A stretch of 64,000 bases of DNA from Emydura subglobosa (GCA_007922225.1 ML679954.1:27756240-27820239), one strand, 5' to 3'; shown: positions 21,071-33,254, counted from the first letter of the stretch. Notes: generated by a model from the letters alone, not told the origin. Translations and numbers: made by a program.

Positions 21071-21428
21071 ATTACTACTGAAACAATACCCAAGGTGGTC
21101 TCACTGTGCGCTAGACCTGGTATCTTTCAGAAGAAGAACAATATCTGAGTCCTAAACATTTGTGTCTATTAAAGATCTCATTGGAATTTTCTGTTTTCTT
21201 TTCTTTTCTTCGAGAATAGGGATGTTGTACTTCAGTGCGCTGACCACCAGTTTGGGCATTTATATTCTGACTTCCTTAATTCCTCTTGTGGTTTAAGTTG
21301 GATATGATATTTTTCTGTACTTCCCACCCTGAACTGTTGTGTCGTTTTGCTATAAAGTTAAACAGCAACACCTTCTAAAGTGGCTGCATTTCATGGATGC
21401 TGTTGGGGAAATAATTCCTGTATATATA
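21071..21428. other. Non-coding sequence, nothing recognised
   Basis: A short pyrimidine stretch (TTTTCTTTTCTTTTCTTC, near 21194) is the only low-complexity feature. Confidence 0.4.
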
Positions 21429-21540
21429 GGCCAGGATCCTGCAAAGTGTAATGCAGAAGCAGACATCTGCACCGAAGTCAGTGGGACTCCATATGGATGC
21501 AGGGATCTGTCGAAGGACATCCTGTGGCAGGATCAGGGCT
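21429..21540. repeat. Palindromic repeat (GGATCCTGCA family)
   Basis: The left arm GGCCAGGATCCTGCAAAGTG pairs with the right arm CCTGTGGCAGGATCAGGGCT, with a CACCGAAGTCAGTGGGACTC core. This is one of the clearer members of the dispersed palindromic family. Confidence 0.6.
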
Positions 21541-21658
21541 ATAGTTTGTAAAATGATAAGGGCTCCTTTGGGATGGAAGGTGCTGTACGAATATAAAAAT
21601 GAAAGATACCACTCCAGATAGGGTTCTGTTTTCCAAGTATAAGACTTCCATACTATAT

Positions 21659-21876
21659 GGACCTGCCTATACTAGAGACATTTTTCAAAAATGTATTACC
21701 GTTGTTAACACTGGACCTCCCGCTACCAGTGCAGGATAAAATTACATGGTGCTTAAAATTGTGACAGCAAGGGCTCCCTTTTTGTGCTTGGGTTCCCCAT
21801 GTTGCTAACACTACTGGAACTGAACCACTGTTAGAAGTGGTGGGAAATATAACATTTTCCTAGTGTAGACGGCACC
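21659..21876. mobile_element. Harbinger-type MITE, second subfamily
   Basis: The segment runs from ACCTGCCTATACTAGAGAC to CCTAGTGTAGACGGCACC. The ends are imperfect inverted repeats (CTATACTAG against CTACACTAG). Inner words TTGTTAACACTGGACC and GTTGCTAACACTACTGG are typical of turtle non-autonomous elements as I remember them. There is no coding frame. Confidence 0.55.
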
Positions 21877-24677
21877 TATGTTTTCAGCAGAAAAACCTAC
21901 CTGCATGTGAGCCAAAGTTTCTTAAGACTTAGTGATTAATTTTTAGGACATGCTCAGTCACTGTTTTCTGGATTTAGATTTCTTCTTTACTCTTATGGGA
22001 GCCTGACCATAAATGTCAAGGGTATTATTGCTTCTGTTGTATGAGCAATGTTGAAACACCAGGGGTTGTTTGTGGAGGCTGTCAGAAATTCAAATCCCCT
22101 ATAGAATAAAAACAGATGGGGACACATACTCACTGACCAGAGGCTTACACTTCAATATCTAAAAAGACTTTTCTTACACTTCAAACATGGCGTGGACTTT
22201 AGTCCTCCCTTAAGAGTGGTGCTTGGAATTTTTTAATAAATATTGATTAAAAATAAAGTTATGCACATCTGAAGATGGTGTATGCTCTATTCTATTAACT
22301 TTTTAACAATGCACTGAGAAGAAAAGCTTGGATATAGGTATACACGAGCAATGCTCAGACAAAGGCATACACAAGCAATGCTATATCTGGAGCATTACGC
22401 GTTTGAAATAAACACAGCTGCACTTAATTTCAAGGATTATATATTCAAATAAATGCATAAGCAGTCCTATATTAGTGTAAGAACATTCAAATAAAAAGCA
22501 CACAGTGCAGTTGTTTGAATGTGCAACTGTTTGATAATTCCAACAAATGCACTCAATGGGCCAAATTCTGTTCTTAGAGACACGTCAGTGCATCTCCCAC
22601 TGAAGCCCTTGGTGCTAATCTGTTTGTTTCTTTTAGAGACAGGCTCAAGTCAAATCAACAGAATGTTCCAGGTTGTTTAGATCTAGGGGTTTGGTTTGGC
22701 CCATCATAAAGATGGGCCCATTTGCAAAATCCAGATCAAGGTTTAATTCTGGAACACTCCCCAAGCTCTGGAGTGTTCTGATCCAGTGTTTAATTTGGCC
22801 CACCTCTAGTTCACTTGAGTCAGAGTTTCCACATTAAATGCAATCAGAGCTGTCTCTATTAAAAGTAAGAAAATCAAACACACCATACCACATGAGAGCA
22901 ACATTACTGCTGAGATGTAAGAGACAAAAGTCAGGCTGTTCCGAGGCAGGTAACAGCCTGAGCACGAAGGAGAAAATTCAGAGCCACTCTGCAAAAGATG
23001 TTTGAGGATGCTGTAGTCAGCACGAGAATGGCAAAGCTATAAAAGATGAAGAGTAAATGGGGGAGCAGGGGGGAAATAGGTTGCCCATTTATAAAGCAGG
23101 ATGTGACCAACAGATGGGGAGGTCCCCTTAGCCATATCTTTGTAATTGCAGTCCTGTGAGAAACAGCCAGCTGGTAAACCTGAGAGATGAGAAGGTGTGA
23201 AGACACCTCACCATTTTACCTCAAACTCTTCTCTCTTTTTTTAAGATATTGATGAAAAACTAGGGAATAATTAAACCGAAATGGAGGAAAACAATATTTT
23301 GGTATTATAATACAGCTGTATCAGGTGACCCAGAGGGCAATAGGTCAGCCTGAGGAACTACTAGGTGTTGTTCAACTCAGTCAGAGGAGTTTAGCACCAG
23401 AAGGTACAAAACAAATGGCAGTTTAGGAAGCTATGCAGGGGTACTGGCCACCTGTTCTTTAAAAGCTTGCAAAAAGCGTGAAGATTTTGTACTGTGCTGC
23501 CAGCAAAATGCTTTAATACTGTGTTTTTGGACTGGCAGAGCTCTCTTTTACTGTCTATTATTGGCTCCTGTTTCGCAGCTGGACATTTTAAAGATGATAA
23601 TAAATTAATGAAGTGCACTTTTGTGTCGTATCTCAAGTTGGTCTAGGATATTTCTTGTTTGCTTTTAAGTTTCTTGGATGGTCAATCTCCAAACAACTTA
23701 TTCGTTTGATTTTCAGATTCAACACAGCACAACAGTACCACTTTGTGACATTAGTCTTGATTATTATTTTTTCCCACGTCCCTACCAGGTATTTCCCAAG
23801 TTCCTTTTCCACTCCCTTCCCTTGAATTTCCATAGCACTATACAATTACTCTGGTTTTCCCATAGATATTCATGCTGAGCCTTTTCTATACAACTGCACA
23901 TTCACTACAAAAAAAAATCTGCTGCCAACATTTGGTCTCTTGAGGCTGCTAAGTTCCTAAAAGTCAGCAGAACAACACCAGACCCCTAGATCCTAGTAAA
24001 TACATGTGCACTAGGACATATTTACATTCCAATACAAATAATATGTGATTATTCCTAGAGTGGTGGCTTTATACAATCATATAGCAACTGGTACTTGGAT
24101 TAATAGTTCAAATCTATTGTTATAGCAACTGTCAGGAAAAACCTGTGACTTGGCTCAGGGGATTAGTAATGGAATACAGAAGCTATATAAGGTTACTCTT
24201 CCACCCTTAAACACTCTACCCATATTTTTTCAGGTTCCAGGCAAGGCAATTACCTAACTGTTATGAACTACATGGCACAAAAATCTCTACCTCTCAACCT
24301 CTTGTTTGAATTTAGATTTTAAAGTGTTAATTTACTCTGGCTGGCTGTCTAAGTTCTCAGACGAGCACAGGTACATTGATGGACGCATGTGTTTAAGTAC
24401 TTTCTTGAATTGGGGCCCTGTGAAGGCTATGCTGTAGGTCTGGATGGCCTTCCTTATTGATGTCCCTCTTTTCTGAACACCAAGATACCAGACAAAGTAG
24501 TCATTACAACAACTTTTAAGAGTGCCAGGGTGAAGGGACTTCCTAAACCTCCATAAACTGTGTATTCCTTAGACCTTAAACCTTCCCCAGATTTATTTCC
24601 TTGAAATTTCTACAATAGGAAGATAGCATTTTGGAGAAAGCCTTTTTATGACATTCCATTAATAAAATATGGCATCT
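21877..24677. other. Mostly unique non-coding sequence with one palindrome half
   Basis: About 2.8 kb without recognisable genes. At 22557-22622, GGGCCAAATTCTGTTCTTAG followed by CTCCCACTGAAGCCCTTGG looks like the left half of a family palindrome whose right half is lost. Confidence 0.4.
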
Positions 24678-24800
24678 TTGGCGAGACCCTCTGTCTATAG
24701 TTTGTTTGTAGCGTGCATACCAGTGGGGTCCTGACCCATTAATGAGACTCCTAAATGCTACAAAAATACAAATAACAAATAAAACAAAAACATAAGACCA
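24678..24800 (+). mobile_element. L2/CR1-like LINE 3' tail
   Basis: The segment GTTTGTAGCGTGCATACCAG, then TGGGGTCCTGACCCATTAAT, then CTCCTAAATGCTAC and an ATACAAATAACAAATAAA end follows a common amniote LINE tail (remembered as TACAGCGCCTAGCACAATGG, then TACAAATAATAA). A related tail lies at 39840-39985. Confidence 0.55.
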
Positions 24801-24802
24801 CC

Positions 24803-24882
24803 TTGCATCTTCACTCATGCAAGCAGTTCCATTGACTTCAGTAGCCCGCTCATGTGAGTAACAATTTACAGGATCAGGTTAC
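24803..24882. repeat. Partial palindromic repeat
   Basis: Contains CACTCATGCAAGCAGTTCC, CATTGACTTCAGTAGCCC and CTCATGTGAGTAACAATTTA, ending ACAGGATCAGG. ACTCATG and CTCATGTGAG words sit on either side of the CATTGACTTCAGT core. Confidence 0.5.
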
Positions 24883-26201
24883 ATACTTAATACAAAATAC
24901 TGTCTTCCTTCTCACAGTGTTCAAACTTACACATGCGCTGCTGTGCAGCAAAGGAATAATAGTGTGCTCTCTCTCTTTTTTCCTCCCTCAACCCAAATGT
25001 GCTGCAGAATAAAGAAGGTATCTGCTAAGTGGGGCAGGATGTCTGAACAGTTTCTGCCTACAGTATTTCACTGCCATTCCATCCAATTCTTATTACTGGT
25101 TGCTTCCTTCAGCACTACCATGTTATTTCCATTATGACAAAAACTGATGAGGCAAAGGGAAAAGACCCATAATCATAGAGCAGCCCAGTGATAGCCCAGT
25201 TAATAACATGAAATAAAAAGTTCTGTGTTTCCTTGCTCTTGTACGAGAAAATGATTAAGCAGAAGCGCAGCACCCATCATTCAACACTCCATCTTTTTTA
25301 AAAAATAAGGTACCACATGATGACTGAAGAAAAACAATTTTGACTAAGCGAAGGCAATTGTTCCATTTTCTGTATTACACAACCTGTAATTTTTAAGCCT
25401 GACTTTGTACACATACTTGAAAAGTAGTCAGATCAGACAAAAAGCAGAGGAACAGTAAGGATCTGAAAATAAATCAACTTCTCAGCAAGCAGTAACAGCC
25501 ATCACGTTGCAAACAGCATGTATTGTTTAAGTTTTGCATATCGTCTATCCCTAGTAGGATCAAACTTCAACCCATTGCATTTTCTATTCACCAAGAAGTG
25601 CACTTGTGACAGTAATAAAGAGAAGGCATTGTTTTTTGTTGATTATTTGCCATAAAATTCTACCAAAAATATTTACTGCCTTGGTTTTTGGTCTTTTTCC
25701 ACAAAATTTGATAGAAAAATATTTCAATAAAGTAAAAGAAAGCCTTCCTTATCATTTTCTTACTCTTCCAAGACAAATAATAAATAATAATAATAATTCA
25801 TTTACTTTTGCTCAGCACTGCACCACTATTTTTGCTATAAGTAAAAAGAAGCATTTACCAGTGAAACTGCTTTCCCCTTGATGAAAACAAAGATCTAAAA
25901 CTGGCTGCCTCTTTGTAAAAAGACCACAACGAAAGATGACAAAGAAATAAAACCTTTTACTCTTTTACCTTTTACCAATGAAAACAAGAGCCTAGCTAAA
26001 TCTGAAGAATGTAAAACTAGCCGTTATTAACATCTTTTTCAGTGAGAAGAGCCCATTTTGAAAACCATCATTCACACCATAAAATCTACACCTCAAAATG
26101 TTAAACTGCAAGGAACCTAACCAACAGAAGTACAGCAAATGCACAGTAAATGGAAACAATATACCATGGCTCCTCCCCTAGCCAGTCAAAACACTGCACA
26201 T
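24883..26201. other. Unique non-coding sequence with a TAA microsatellite
   Basis: Nothing gene-like. An interrupted TAA run occupies about 25777-25798. Confidence 0.45.
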
Positions 26202-26300
26202 TAAAGGTTCAATCTTGCAACATGCTGAGTGCTCTCAAGTAACACCAATGTCTATGGAAGTTGAGGACACTCAGCACCTACTGAATTAAGTCCTGAAAAA
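26202..26300. repeat. Degenerate palindromic repeat
   Basis: AATCTTGCAACATGCTGAGTG is mirrored by GACACTCAGCACCTACTG, with TCTATGGAAGTTGAGG between. It fits the family loosely. Confidence 0.4.
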
Positions 26301-27586
26301 GTACTTTATGTGGGGATCTGTACTATCAACAGTAGTAGTGAAAAACATATGATACAGTATTTTACCTCTTAATTGTGCATTGATAATGTTTTAATTGCCA
26401 TATTACAAAGAATGGTTAACTCACTTTGCATACAATTTGTTTCAAAGATTTTTCCAAGTTTTTTAAGTGCCATAGAAGTTTTCATTCTGTAGTGGAATGT
26501 GCTGAAGGGCCCCATCCCAAGAAAAGCTGATCACCCTTCCAGCAAAGACAGGAGATCTAGATTCAGTGTGCCAGAAACTATCAGGTCTTTCCTGCCTCTT
26601 GTTTCTATGAGTTTAAAAATAAGTAAGGCAGAATTTCTGTTTGTTTGTTTTTTAATAAGGAGCATTGCCGAGCACAGTGGACCACCTTAATACGTACAAT
26701 ATGAAATAGGATTTTTCTTTGAATTATTTCCCTACATCTTGAATATTTAATATTCCATCCCAGTTACATCAAGTTTTTCCTATTGGCATTATCTGCAATG
26801 CTCTGTGTGTACACAGATTTTATGTTCTTTGTTGGTGTTTTACAGACGATCTCTTTTTTTTAAAAAGGAAAAGAAGAAGTCAATTTATTAGATAAAAAAG
26901 TGTATGAGACTCTGAAATGGCTGCTTCCCACTATCCTGGGGGGCCCACATTTCTTAGCAGCGTTTTCATTTTTATCAGTGTTTCATCAGAGTGTAGCCCT
27001 GCACAAATGAATGGATATTGCATATCCTGAGGCTCACAAGCAGTTGAGAAAAAGATCTACCATTATAGAAATATATAAATGATAGATTTTAATAAAAACG
27101 CTATAGCATATGTCTGTAGACTTTATATATACACTTGCATTACACACTGGTGTTATAGATGCATATATATTATACAAGTCAGGTCTGATAAAGAATTCAT
27201 GTCCTGATTTATCCAAATCCTATGTGACCAGCTTAGGAGTGAGAATTGCTCAGGCATATACACATACAAAAATAATAAGTGTGCCGTAGTAGACCTCATA
27301 TATGAGTAAGGTGAAATTCACCTCTGGACATTAGGTTAGCCCAAACCCTATGCAACACCCATTTTGATGGTTTTCTGCACAGGGGAGAATTTCTCCCTTA
27401 AAAGGCATTGCACATCAATCTGGAGGTAAATGTCCACTCTTCTTATCTTTCCACCTGTTCAATTAAAGGAAATAGAGAAGGCAACTAATGTTCAATGCTT
27501 TTATGATGCTTTCCACACAGGATGGAACACTCCCATATATTTTGACCGCCCCTCCTTTAAAAAATTCTGGAAAAACATTAGAACTC
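26301..27586. other. Unique AT-rich non-coding sequence
   Basis: No repeat family or exon is apparent. A short GTTTGTTTGTTTTTTAATAA run lies near 26640. Confidence 0.45.
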
Positions 27587-27815
27587 ATAGAATCATAGGG
27601 TTTAAGATCTGAAGAGAGCACTAGATCATCTAATCTGATCTCTTGTATATCACAGGCCACCAACACACCCATCACCTGCACACCAAACCCAACAACCAAA
27701 ATTAGACCGAAGTATTACAGCCCACAGGAGACTAGACTACCATATGCCACAGGCAGAGATTAGGAGGGACTCAGGCGTGCCTGTGCCCTAGGCCGACACC
27801 ATGGCAGAAACTCTG
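27587..27815 (-). mobile_element. CR1 LINE 3' UTR fragment, older subfamily
   Basis: The plus strand starts CATAGAATCATAGGGTTTAA and continues GATCATCTAATCTGATCTC, TATATCACAGGCCACC, AGACCGAAGTATTACAGCCC and CACAGGAGACTAGAC. This is the antisense of a CR1 subfamily with a long 3' UTR, known to me from turtle genomes. No coding part is retained. Confidence 0.75.
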
Positions 27816-27890
27816 CATCATATTTTGGCTGAGGACTTTGTACTTGACCCTTAAACAGCCTTTTGGTCCTTAGTATTTCTTAACATACCA

Positions 27891-27898
27891 GCTGGAGG
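27891..27898. repeat. Target-site duplication of hAT MITE, left
   Basis: GCTGGAGG, matching GCTGAGGG at 28452-28459 in 6 of 8 positions. Confidence 0.5.
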
Positions 27899-28451
27899 TA
27901 GGGTGGCCAACTTTCTAATTTGTGAAAACCAGGCACTGAGCACCAGAACCTCCCTCTCCCCCTGCTCTGCCTACTTTCCCTGAGGCCCCGCCCCCTGCTC
28001 CATCCCTTCCCTCAAGGTCTGGTTCCTCTTCTCCCCCACCGTCACTTGCTGCTCTCCACTTCCCTCCCCCTGCCAGCTAAGCCAGGCTCTAGGTATGGAG
28101 GGGTGACTGGGGCAGGATGTTCAAAGGAGAGCTGTGTTCAGGGGGTGAGTGACTGGGGCATGGGGGAGGAGGGGGAGCCACGCTCTGAAGGCAGAGGTGA
28201 GTGACTAGGGCCGGATGGTGGAAGGGGAGCTGTGCTCTGAGGTTGGAGGGGGGTGACTGGGACAGGACAGGGGAGCCGCTAGTAACTTTCTCCACCAGAG
28301 CGGTTCCTGAGTGCTCCTCCATGCTCCAGCAGCAACTGCTGCTCTTCCTGTCCCCAGGTGGTGGAGGCTGTTTACTGCAGGTCAGCAAACACTGCCAAAT
28401 CCCCTTTTCGACCAGACTTTCCAGTCAAAAACCAGATACCTCGCAATCCTA
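27899..28451. mobile_element. hAT-type non-autonomous DNA transposon with internal tandem repeat
   Basis: The element begins TAGGGTGGCCAACTTTC and ends AGATACCTCGCAATCCTA. The reverse of the right end, TAGGATTGCGAGGTA, forms an imperfect inverted repeat with the left end. Eight-base flanks are similar (GCTGGAGG and GCTGAGGG), as expected for hAT. The inside is GC-rich, with GGCCCCGCCCCCTGCTCC, and carries about four imperfect tandem units of 46-52 bp that begin GTGACTGG or GTGACTAGG, at 28103, 28149, 28201 and 28253. There is no transposase. Confidence 0.75.
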
Positions 28452-29234
28452 GCTGAGGGCTGATAAATCTTCATACTTGGAATTCTGGCTGCAAGAAGCC
28501 TCCACATTTTCCTTTATTGGAAGAAATATACTCAAGGCAGCAAGACACCAGAAGTCATCTTTCAATGTGATCTTCATTTTATAACTTCATGATGGTGGCT
28601 TTACTCTCTACACTGTATTTGGATACAGAATCACATTTTGCTTGTTTCAATGGAATACTATTTTTGGTCTCATAAGACTTTCCATCTGTCTTTGCCCTCA
28701 CCAACTCTGTTACCCTGACAAAAGATTTGGCTTTTTGTGACTTGTTTTCTTCTGTATAAAGCCCCTTTAAAAACCTTGCACAGAATCTCTATTGGTTCCA
28801 AAATTAATTAACCGTTAAATATCCTATCTGGCTACATTTTCTTTCTACTCTTGCTGCAATGGGATAGATTACTGCTGGTTTCATTTTCCATATTCTGTGT
28901 ATTATATTTCTAGGTTTTTTAATTAAATAAAAGTATAAAGAATAGAGAGAGTCATGCCCACAAGCACTGAGCGAATAAGAGCTCTTAGCAGTGAAAAGGG
29001 ACATGACTTGGGGAAAAGCTGGTGCAGTGTGCTTAAACCCCAAGATAAGGGTATCCTGCTTTAAATGCATCAAGCAACATATCTATGTGCATACCATCCA
29101 GTACTCCTCATTAAGCAAATTATGCACATAGGTATGTTTATTTCATGTGTGTAACCCACATTTCCATTCACACATAGGAACGCATCTAAACTGATACAAG
29201 ACTGACCTTGTGTTTCAAACTGTATGGTATATAT
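28452..29234. other. Unique non-coding sequence
   Basis: Nothing recognisable between the two hAT MITEs. Confidence 0.45.
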
Positions 29235-29404
29235 CAGTGGTTCTCAACCCATGGCCCACTTGCAGCCCAATCAGCACACAGTTGCAGCCCATGTGACAAT
29301 CTCAGGCCCATACAGGAAGTATATATATTGTGTGGATGCAGCCCACATAACACAGAAAGAGCTGCATATGCGGCCCAAAATGGTAAATACTTTGAGAACC
29401 ACAG
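29235..29404. mobile_element. Short hAT MITE
   Basis: The 170-bp segment starts CAGTGGTTCTCAACCCATGG and ends TACTTTGAGAACCACAG, an imperfect terminal inverted repeat of the CAGTGGTTCTCAA type shared by many hAT elements. Flanking octamers GTATATAT (29227-29234) and GTATGAAT (29405-29412) agree at 6 of 8 positions. The interior has repeated GCAGCCCA and GCGGCCCA words. Confidence 0.75.
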
Positions 29405-30704
29405 GTATGAATGTTAGCACCAGCTTTTTTAGTTGCTTTCACTTTAAAAAGCCAGATTTGAATCTATACATACACCATGAAATACTCTTTACAAAATATT
29501 TGATAAAAGACAGAAACTGTTATAAGAACAATACTTTGACTAGAAAAATAGGAACTGAACAATTGTCTGATTTAGTAAAAGAAGAAAAAATATAGTGAAA
29601 AGAACTAGTTGGCACTATAATAGTTTTTCTCCATCCCACAGATACTGTACAGTGAAAGAAATACTCAGTGCACACACAAAGAAGAGCACACAAAAGACAG
29701 CCATGCACACCAAGACTTTATCAAAATAATGTTTAAAGAATGGAAAGTAAAGTAAATACATTCAGATTAACATGAGCAAGGTACTACATTTAAGAATGGC
29801 TTTTTTCATTATGATAATATTTTTAGCACATATCCTTATGATCTGAAAACCCAGCATGCAAGAAAAGTGTGGTTTACAGTTTTTATATTCTGTAACGCAT
29901 CCTATTCTGAGGTTCGTAACAGCCCTTTTTATTCTTTCCATATGGAGATTCCTTTCAATAACACACCTGTGGGATGTGCAATTTCAAACCTATCTATCTA
30001 TCTGCACTATGTCTTTCTAATGCACCCATCATTGTAGTATCCGGTGCTCATATACATCATGAAGAACAGCAGCATTTCAGTTTCAGGTGGCCATATTCCA
30101 CACTTTTTCTTGATTGATACAATTTGCTTTGGTGATAATTATACTTTAGGTTTGTTTCTAGGAGAAACATAGCCTGGTTAATTCTCCCCATCCTCATTTG
30201 GCTGACAAAATGGGTCTAACATCAAGCCACAAGATAGCAATGCTTTGGCTTACCCTGTCTCAGCTGATAGGAAATTCCACAGCTGACAGCCTCCCTGAGA
30301 TCATCCTGCACAGCTCCCAAGAGTCTCACCTTGAGACCAAGTGACCACCTGTATTTCAAGGGAACAAAGAACATTGGTATGAAAAAAGGGAGAAATATAT
30401 TTTTAAGGGATAGTATCCCACAGAGCATTATTCATAGTATGAAATTGTATATTTGTGTCACACTGCATCACTGTTTACATGATCAATTCCTAGAACCTTA
30501 CTTTTATCTGATAAAATGCTTTTACCAGTTCTTATTTGGATACGGTTGGTGGAACATTAAGCACCCCATGATGGCTGTCCTGTAATTCAGAGGATGGGTG
30601 GGTGCTCTGGAGACCATTACCCACAGTTCCCATTGAGAACAATTGTCACAGATTGTAGGAGGAAGAAGTTACCCCAGAGTTTTACAGATTACAATCAGGG
30701 TCCT
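29405..30704. other. Unique non-coding sequence
   Basis: Nothing gene-like or repeat-like was recognised, apart from TCTATCTATCTG near 29991. Confidence 0.45.
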
Positions 30705-31215
30705 GAGGTAGTGCTGGAACAGAATAGTCATCATAATAGTGCACAGCAATGATGTCATGTGAGCTTGGAACTCGATACAGTCAGCATTGTACAGCACGGA
30801 ACAACAACATCATATGAGCTTAGAACTGGAAATAGTCAGCACAGAACAGCAAAGAGTAATGGCAAAATATGTGGTTGGAATTCAGTACAGTCAGCATGGA
30901 ACAGCATGGAGCAATAACATAATATGTGCTGGGAACTGGACATAGTCAGCAAAGAACAGCATGGAGAAATGAGGTAATATGTACTTGGAATTGGGTATGG
31001 TCAGCATAGTACAGCATGGAGAAATGACATAAAGTGGGTTGGAATTGGATACAGACAGCACAGACTGACATGAACCTCTGCTGTAACAGGTGCTTGGAAT
31101 TGGATAAGGTCAGCATACAATCGCATGGAGCAATGACATAGTCTGTGCTTGGAAATGGATACAGTCAGCATAATACAACATGGAATAATAATGTAATGTG
31201 TGTTTGAAGCAATAT
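30705..31215. repeat. Minisatellite, 55-bp unit, about nine copies
   Basis: The unit reads roughly GTCAGCATGGAACAGCATGG, AGCAATGACATAATATGTGC, TTGGAATTGGATACA. The TCAGCA anchor falls at 30781, 30836, 30891, 30946, 31001, 31055 (as ACAGCA), 31110 and 31165, with a weaker TCATCA at 30727. The spacing is 54-55 bp throughout. Units differ mostly by substitutions, with very few indels. No unit-length open frame is conserved, so a coding role is unlikely. Confidence 0.9.
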
Positions 31216-31797
31216 CTTTCTTCCCTCAAAAATAGATTGTTGACATTTGAACTAATTGGAGCAACTGTGTAGTCTCTATAATCAACTGTGAGTAGAACAC
31301 ATTGCAGCAAACTAGCCTGGAGGTGACAAAGCCATGGATTACTGTAGTTGGGTTCACAACTGAAAAGAAAGGCCATAGTCTCCTGATAAGCAAACACTGA
31401 GGCCTGGTCTACTCTACAAACTTAGGTCAACAGACGCAGCCTTACGTCAACCTAATCATGTATGTGTCTACACTATCAGGTCCCTTCCACCAACCTAACT
31501 CGCCTGTTACCTCAACTTAATTACTCCACTTCCATGAGAGGAGTATCACTTAATTTGATAATGATGGGTTGACAGAGAGGCAGTGTAGATTCAGCGTTGT
31601 ATAAATCAACTGAATTGGCCTCCAGGAGGTGTCCCATAATTCTCCACCATGACCACTCTGGAGATCAGTTTCAACTCTGCTGCACAGCAGCCAGGTATAC
31701 AGGAAACAGCCCCTCCCCTGCTACAGCCTCGGGAACTTCTGAATTCCCATTTCCTGTTTAAGCCCAGCTGATCATGGTGACTCAATGCTCCAAATGC

Positions 31798-32297
31798 GCT
31801 CCAGCCTGGAGTACACAAGAGGTGGTGGATCATATTGGTCTGTGTGGAGAAGTCTGCGCAGGCACAGCTCCGATCCAGCTGTAGAAACGTAGACATCTAC
31901 AAAAAGATCACATGGGACATGGGGGAGAAGGGCTACAGCAGGGACATGCAGCAATACCATATGAGGACCAAAATTTGGCAGTCATACCAGAAGACAAGTG
32001 AGGCGGACAATCGTTCTGGTTCTGCACTACGGACATGCTGCTTCTACAATGAGCTGCATGTGATTCTTGGTGGTGAACCCACCACTACCCCCAAATGCAG
32101 CGTGGATATCTCCCTGGAGTTTGAGTCTCAGGCAACAATGAGGAGGACATTTTGGATGAGGAGGAGGAGAATGGGAGACAGGTGAGCGGGGAATCCATTC
32201 TCCCCGAGATCCAAGAGTTATTTTTAACTCCGGAGCAGCCCAGGCTGGTTGCAGGACAGCATCGTGGCTGAGCGTGATGCTGGGGAAGGCCCCTCTG
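31798..32297 (+). pseudogene. Harbinger Myb/trihelix protein, exon 1, broken
   Basis: The start of the trihelix domain is readable near 31798-31848 (APAW-type start, then EVVDHIG). After a frameshift near 31848 the rest follows: CRNVDIYKKI, GYSRDMQQY, WQSYQKTSEADNRSG, and CCFYNELHVILGG. Further on, a segment reading SILPEIQELFLTPEQP matches the DLFITPEQPS motif of copy 1. The exon appears to end at TCTG/GTGAGT (donor GT at 32298-32299). The protein would bind element DNA and assist the transposase. At least one frameshift and further stops make this copy dead. Confidence 0.8.
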
Positions 32298-33254
32298 GTG
32301 AGTATGCAATTGCAATCAAACTGTAGGGGTTACATGGTCTTATGTTTAATATGAAAAAAAAAAGTTAGATGCAGTGGGTATCTGCTTTCCAGTAGCCACT
32401 CCAGCTATGCATAGGATGCCCCCCAGAAAAGACTGCAATCCTCCTTTCTGGGGAGGACTGCCTTATTTCTTCCACCATGGTAGGACACTTTCCCATGCCA
32501 TTCCAGTATTACTTCTGCTGGCATCATTGCAGTACACAGCATAGCAGCATAAGGACCAGGTCTGTACCCAGATGCTTGCAGCATGTTCTCCTTTGCCACC
32601 TCTGTTACCCTCAGGAGACTGATGTCACATAGGGTCACCTACGGGAGATTGTGGAAGTTTTCAGTACAAGTGCTCGTACTGCAAACAGTAGAGCATGTAA
32701 TCCCCAACCCATGGTGACTTCCGGGTCCCTCAACTACAGTTTCCCTAATGTGCTGGAGGTTTGGGTGGCAGAGATTGGCACTGACCACAGAATCTGCAAG
32801 CCCAGGGTGACTACTACCATCAGCATTAAGGGACACACTGGGGGGGGGAGGTTCCTGTGCTCTCTCATGGCCTCAACCCCACCCCCACCCCGAGCTTGGG
32901 AGGTATAAAGCTGTTCTCCAGTCTCCAAGCACCATCCATGTTGATAAGGGGAGGGGGAACTGTCACCTGCACTCCTGTGCTCCAGACAAGGATTGCCCAC
33001 AAGTTGCAGCACAAGGCACATTGCCCATGCTGCTGCCCCGTACTCACCATGGCTGGAACAGCAAACCGGTTCACTGAGTAGCTAGGAATTCTGATTATGT
33101 TCTTGCTTGCACTTCAGTGTAATAAGGGGAGTGATTTTTAAATAGCAACTTTGTACTAGATCCAGGGTATGCACTGACAATGGTTGCTTTGTGCTTTGCA
33201 TGCCTTACAGTGGAAAGCTGGCATTCAGCACATCCTTCACACCGGCTTTTGCAG
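32298..33254 (+). other. Intron of the Harbinger Myb-like gene (inferred)
   Basis: A strong donor TCTG/GTGAGTATG lies at the end of the conserved exon 1, and a good acceptor GGCTTTTGCAG/ATTAG ends at 33254. Exon 2, in a recognisable family frame, begins directly after. The 957-bp interior has no conserved coding frame, and short open frames in it (for example at 32651-33081) are chance. It contains a G9 run at about 32839. The intron is inferred from the splice consensus plus exon homology, not from transcripts. Confidence 0.65.

Noticed and set aside
30705..31215. Possible repeat protein encoded by the tandem array
   Set aside because: The 55-bp unit is not a multiple of three and stops occur in every frame.
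30705..31215. CRISPR-like array
   Set aside because: The units repeat in full, with no unique spacers, and the genome is clearly eukaryotic.
31110..31397. Open frame of 95 codons on the minus strand
   Set aside because: It partly overlaps the minisatellite and shows no domain.
32651..33081. Genes inside the Harbinger intron
   Set aside because: The overlapping frames on both strands change with each shift and have no domains; the splice signals mark this as an intron.
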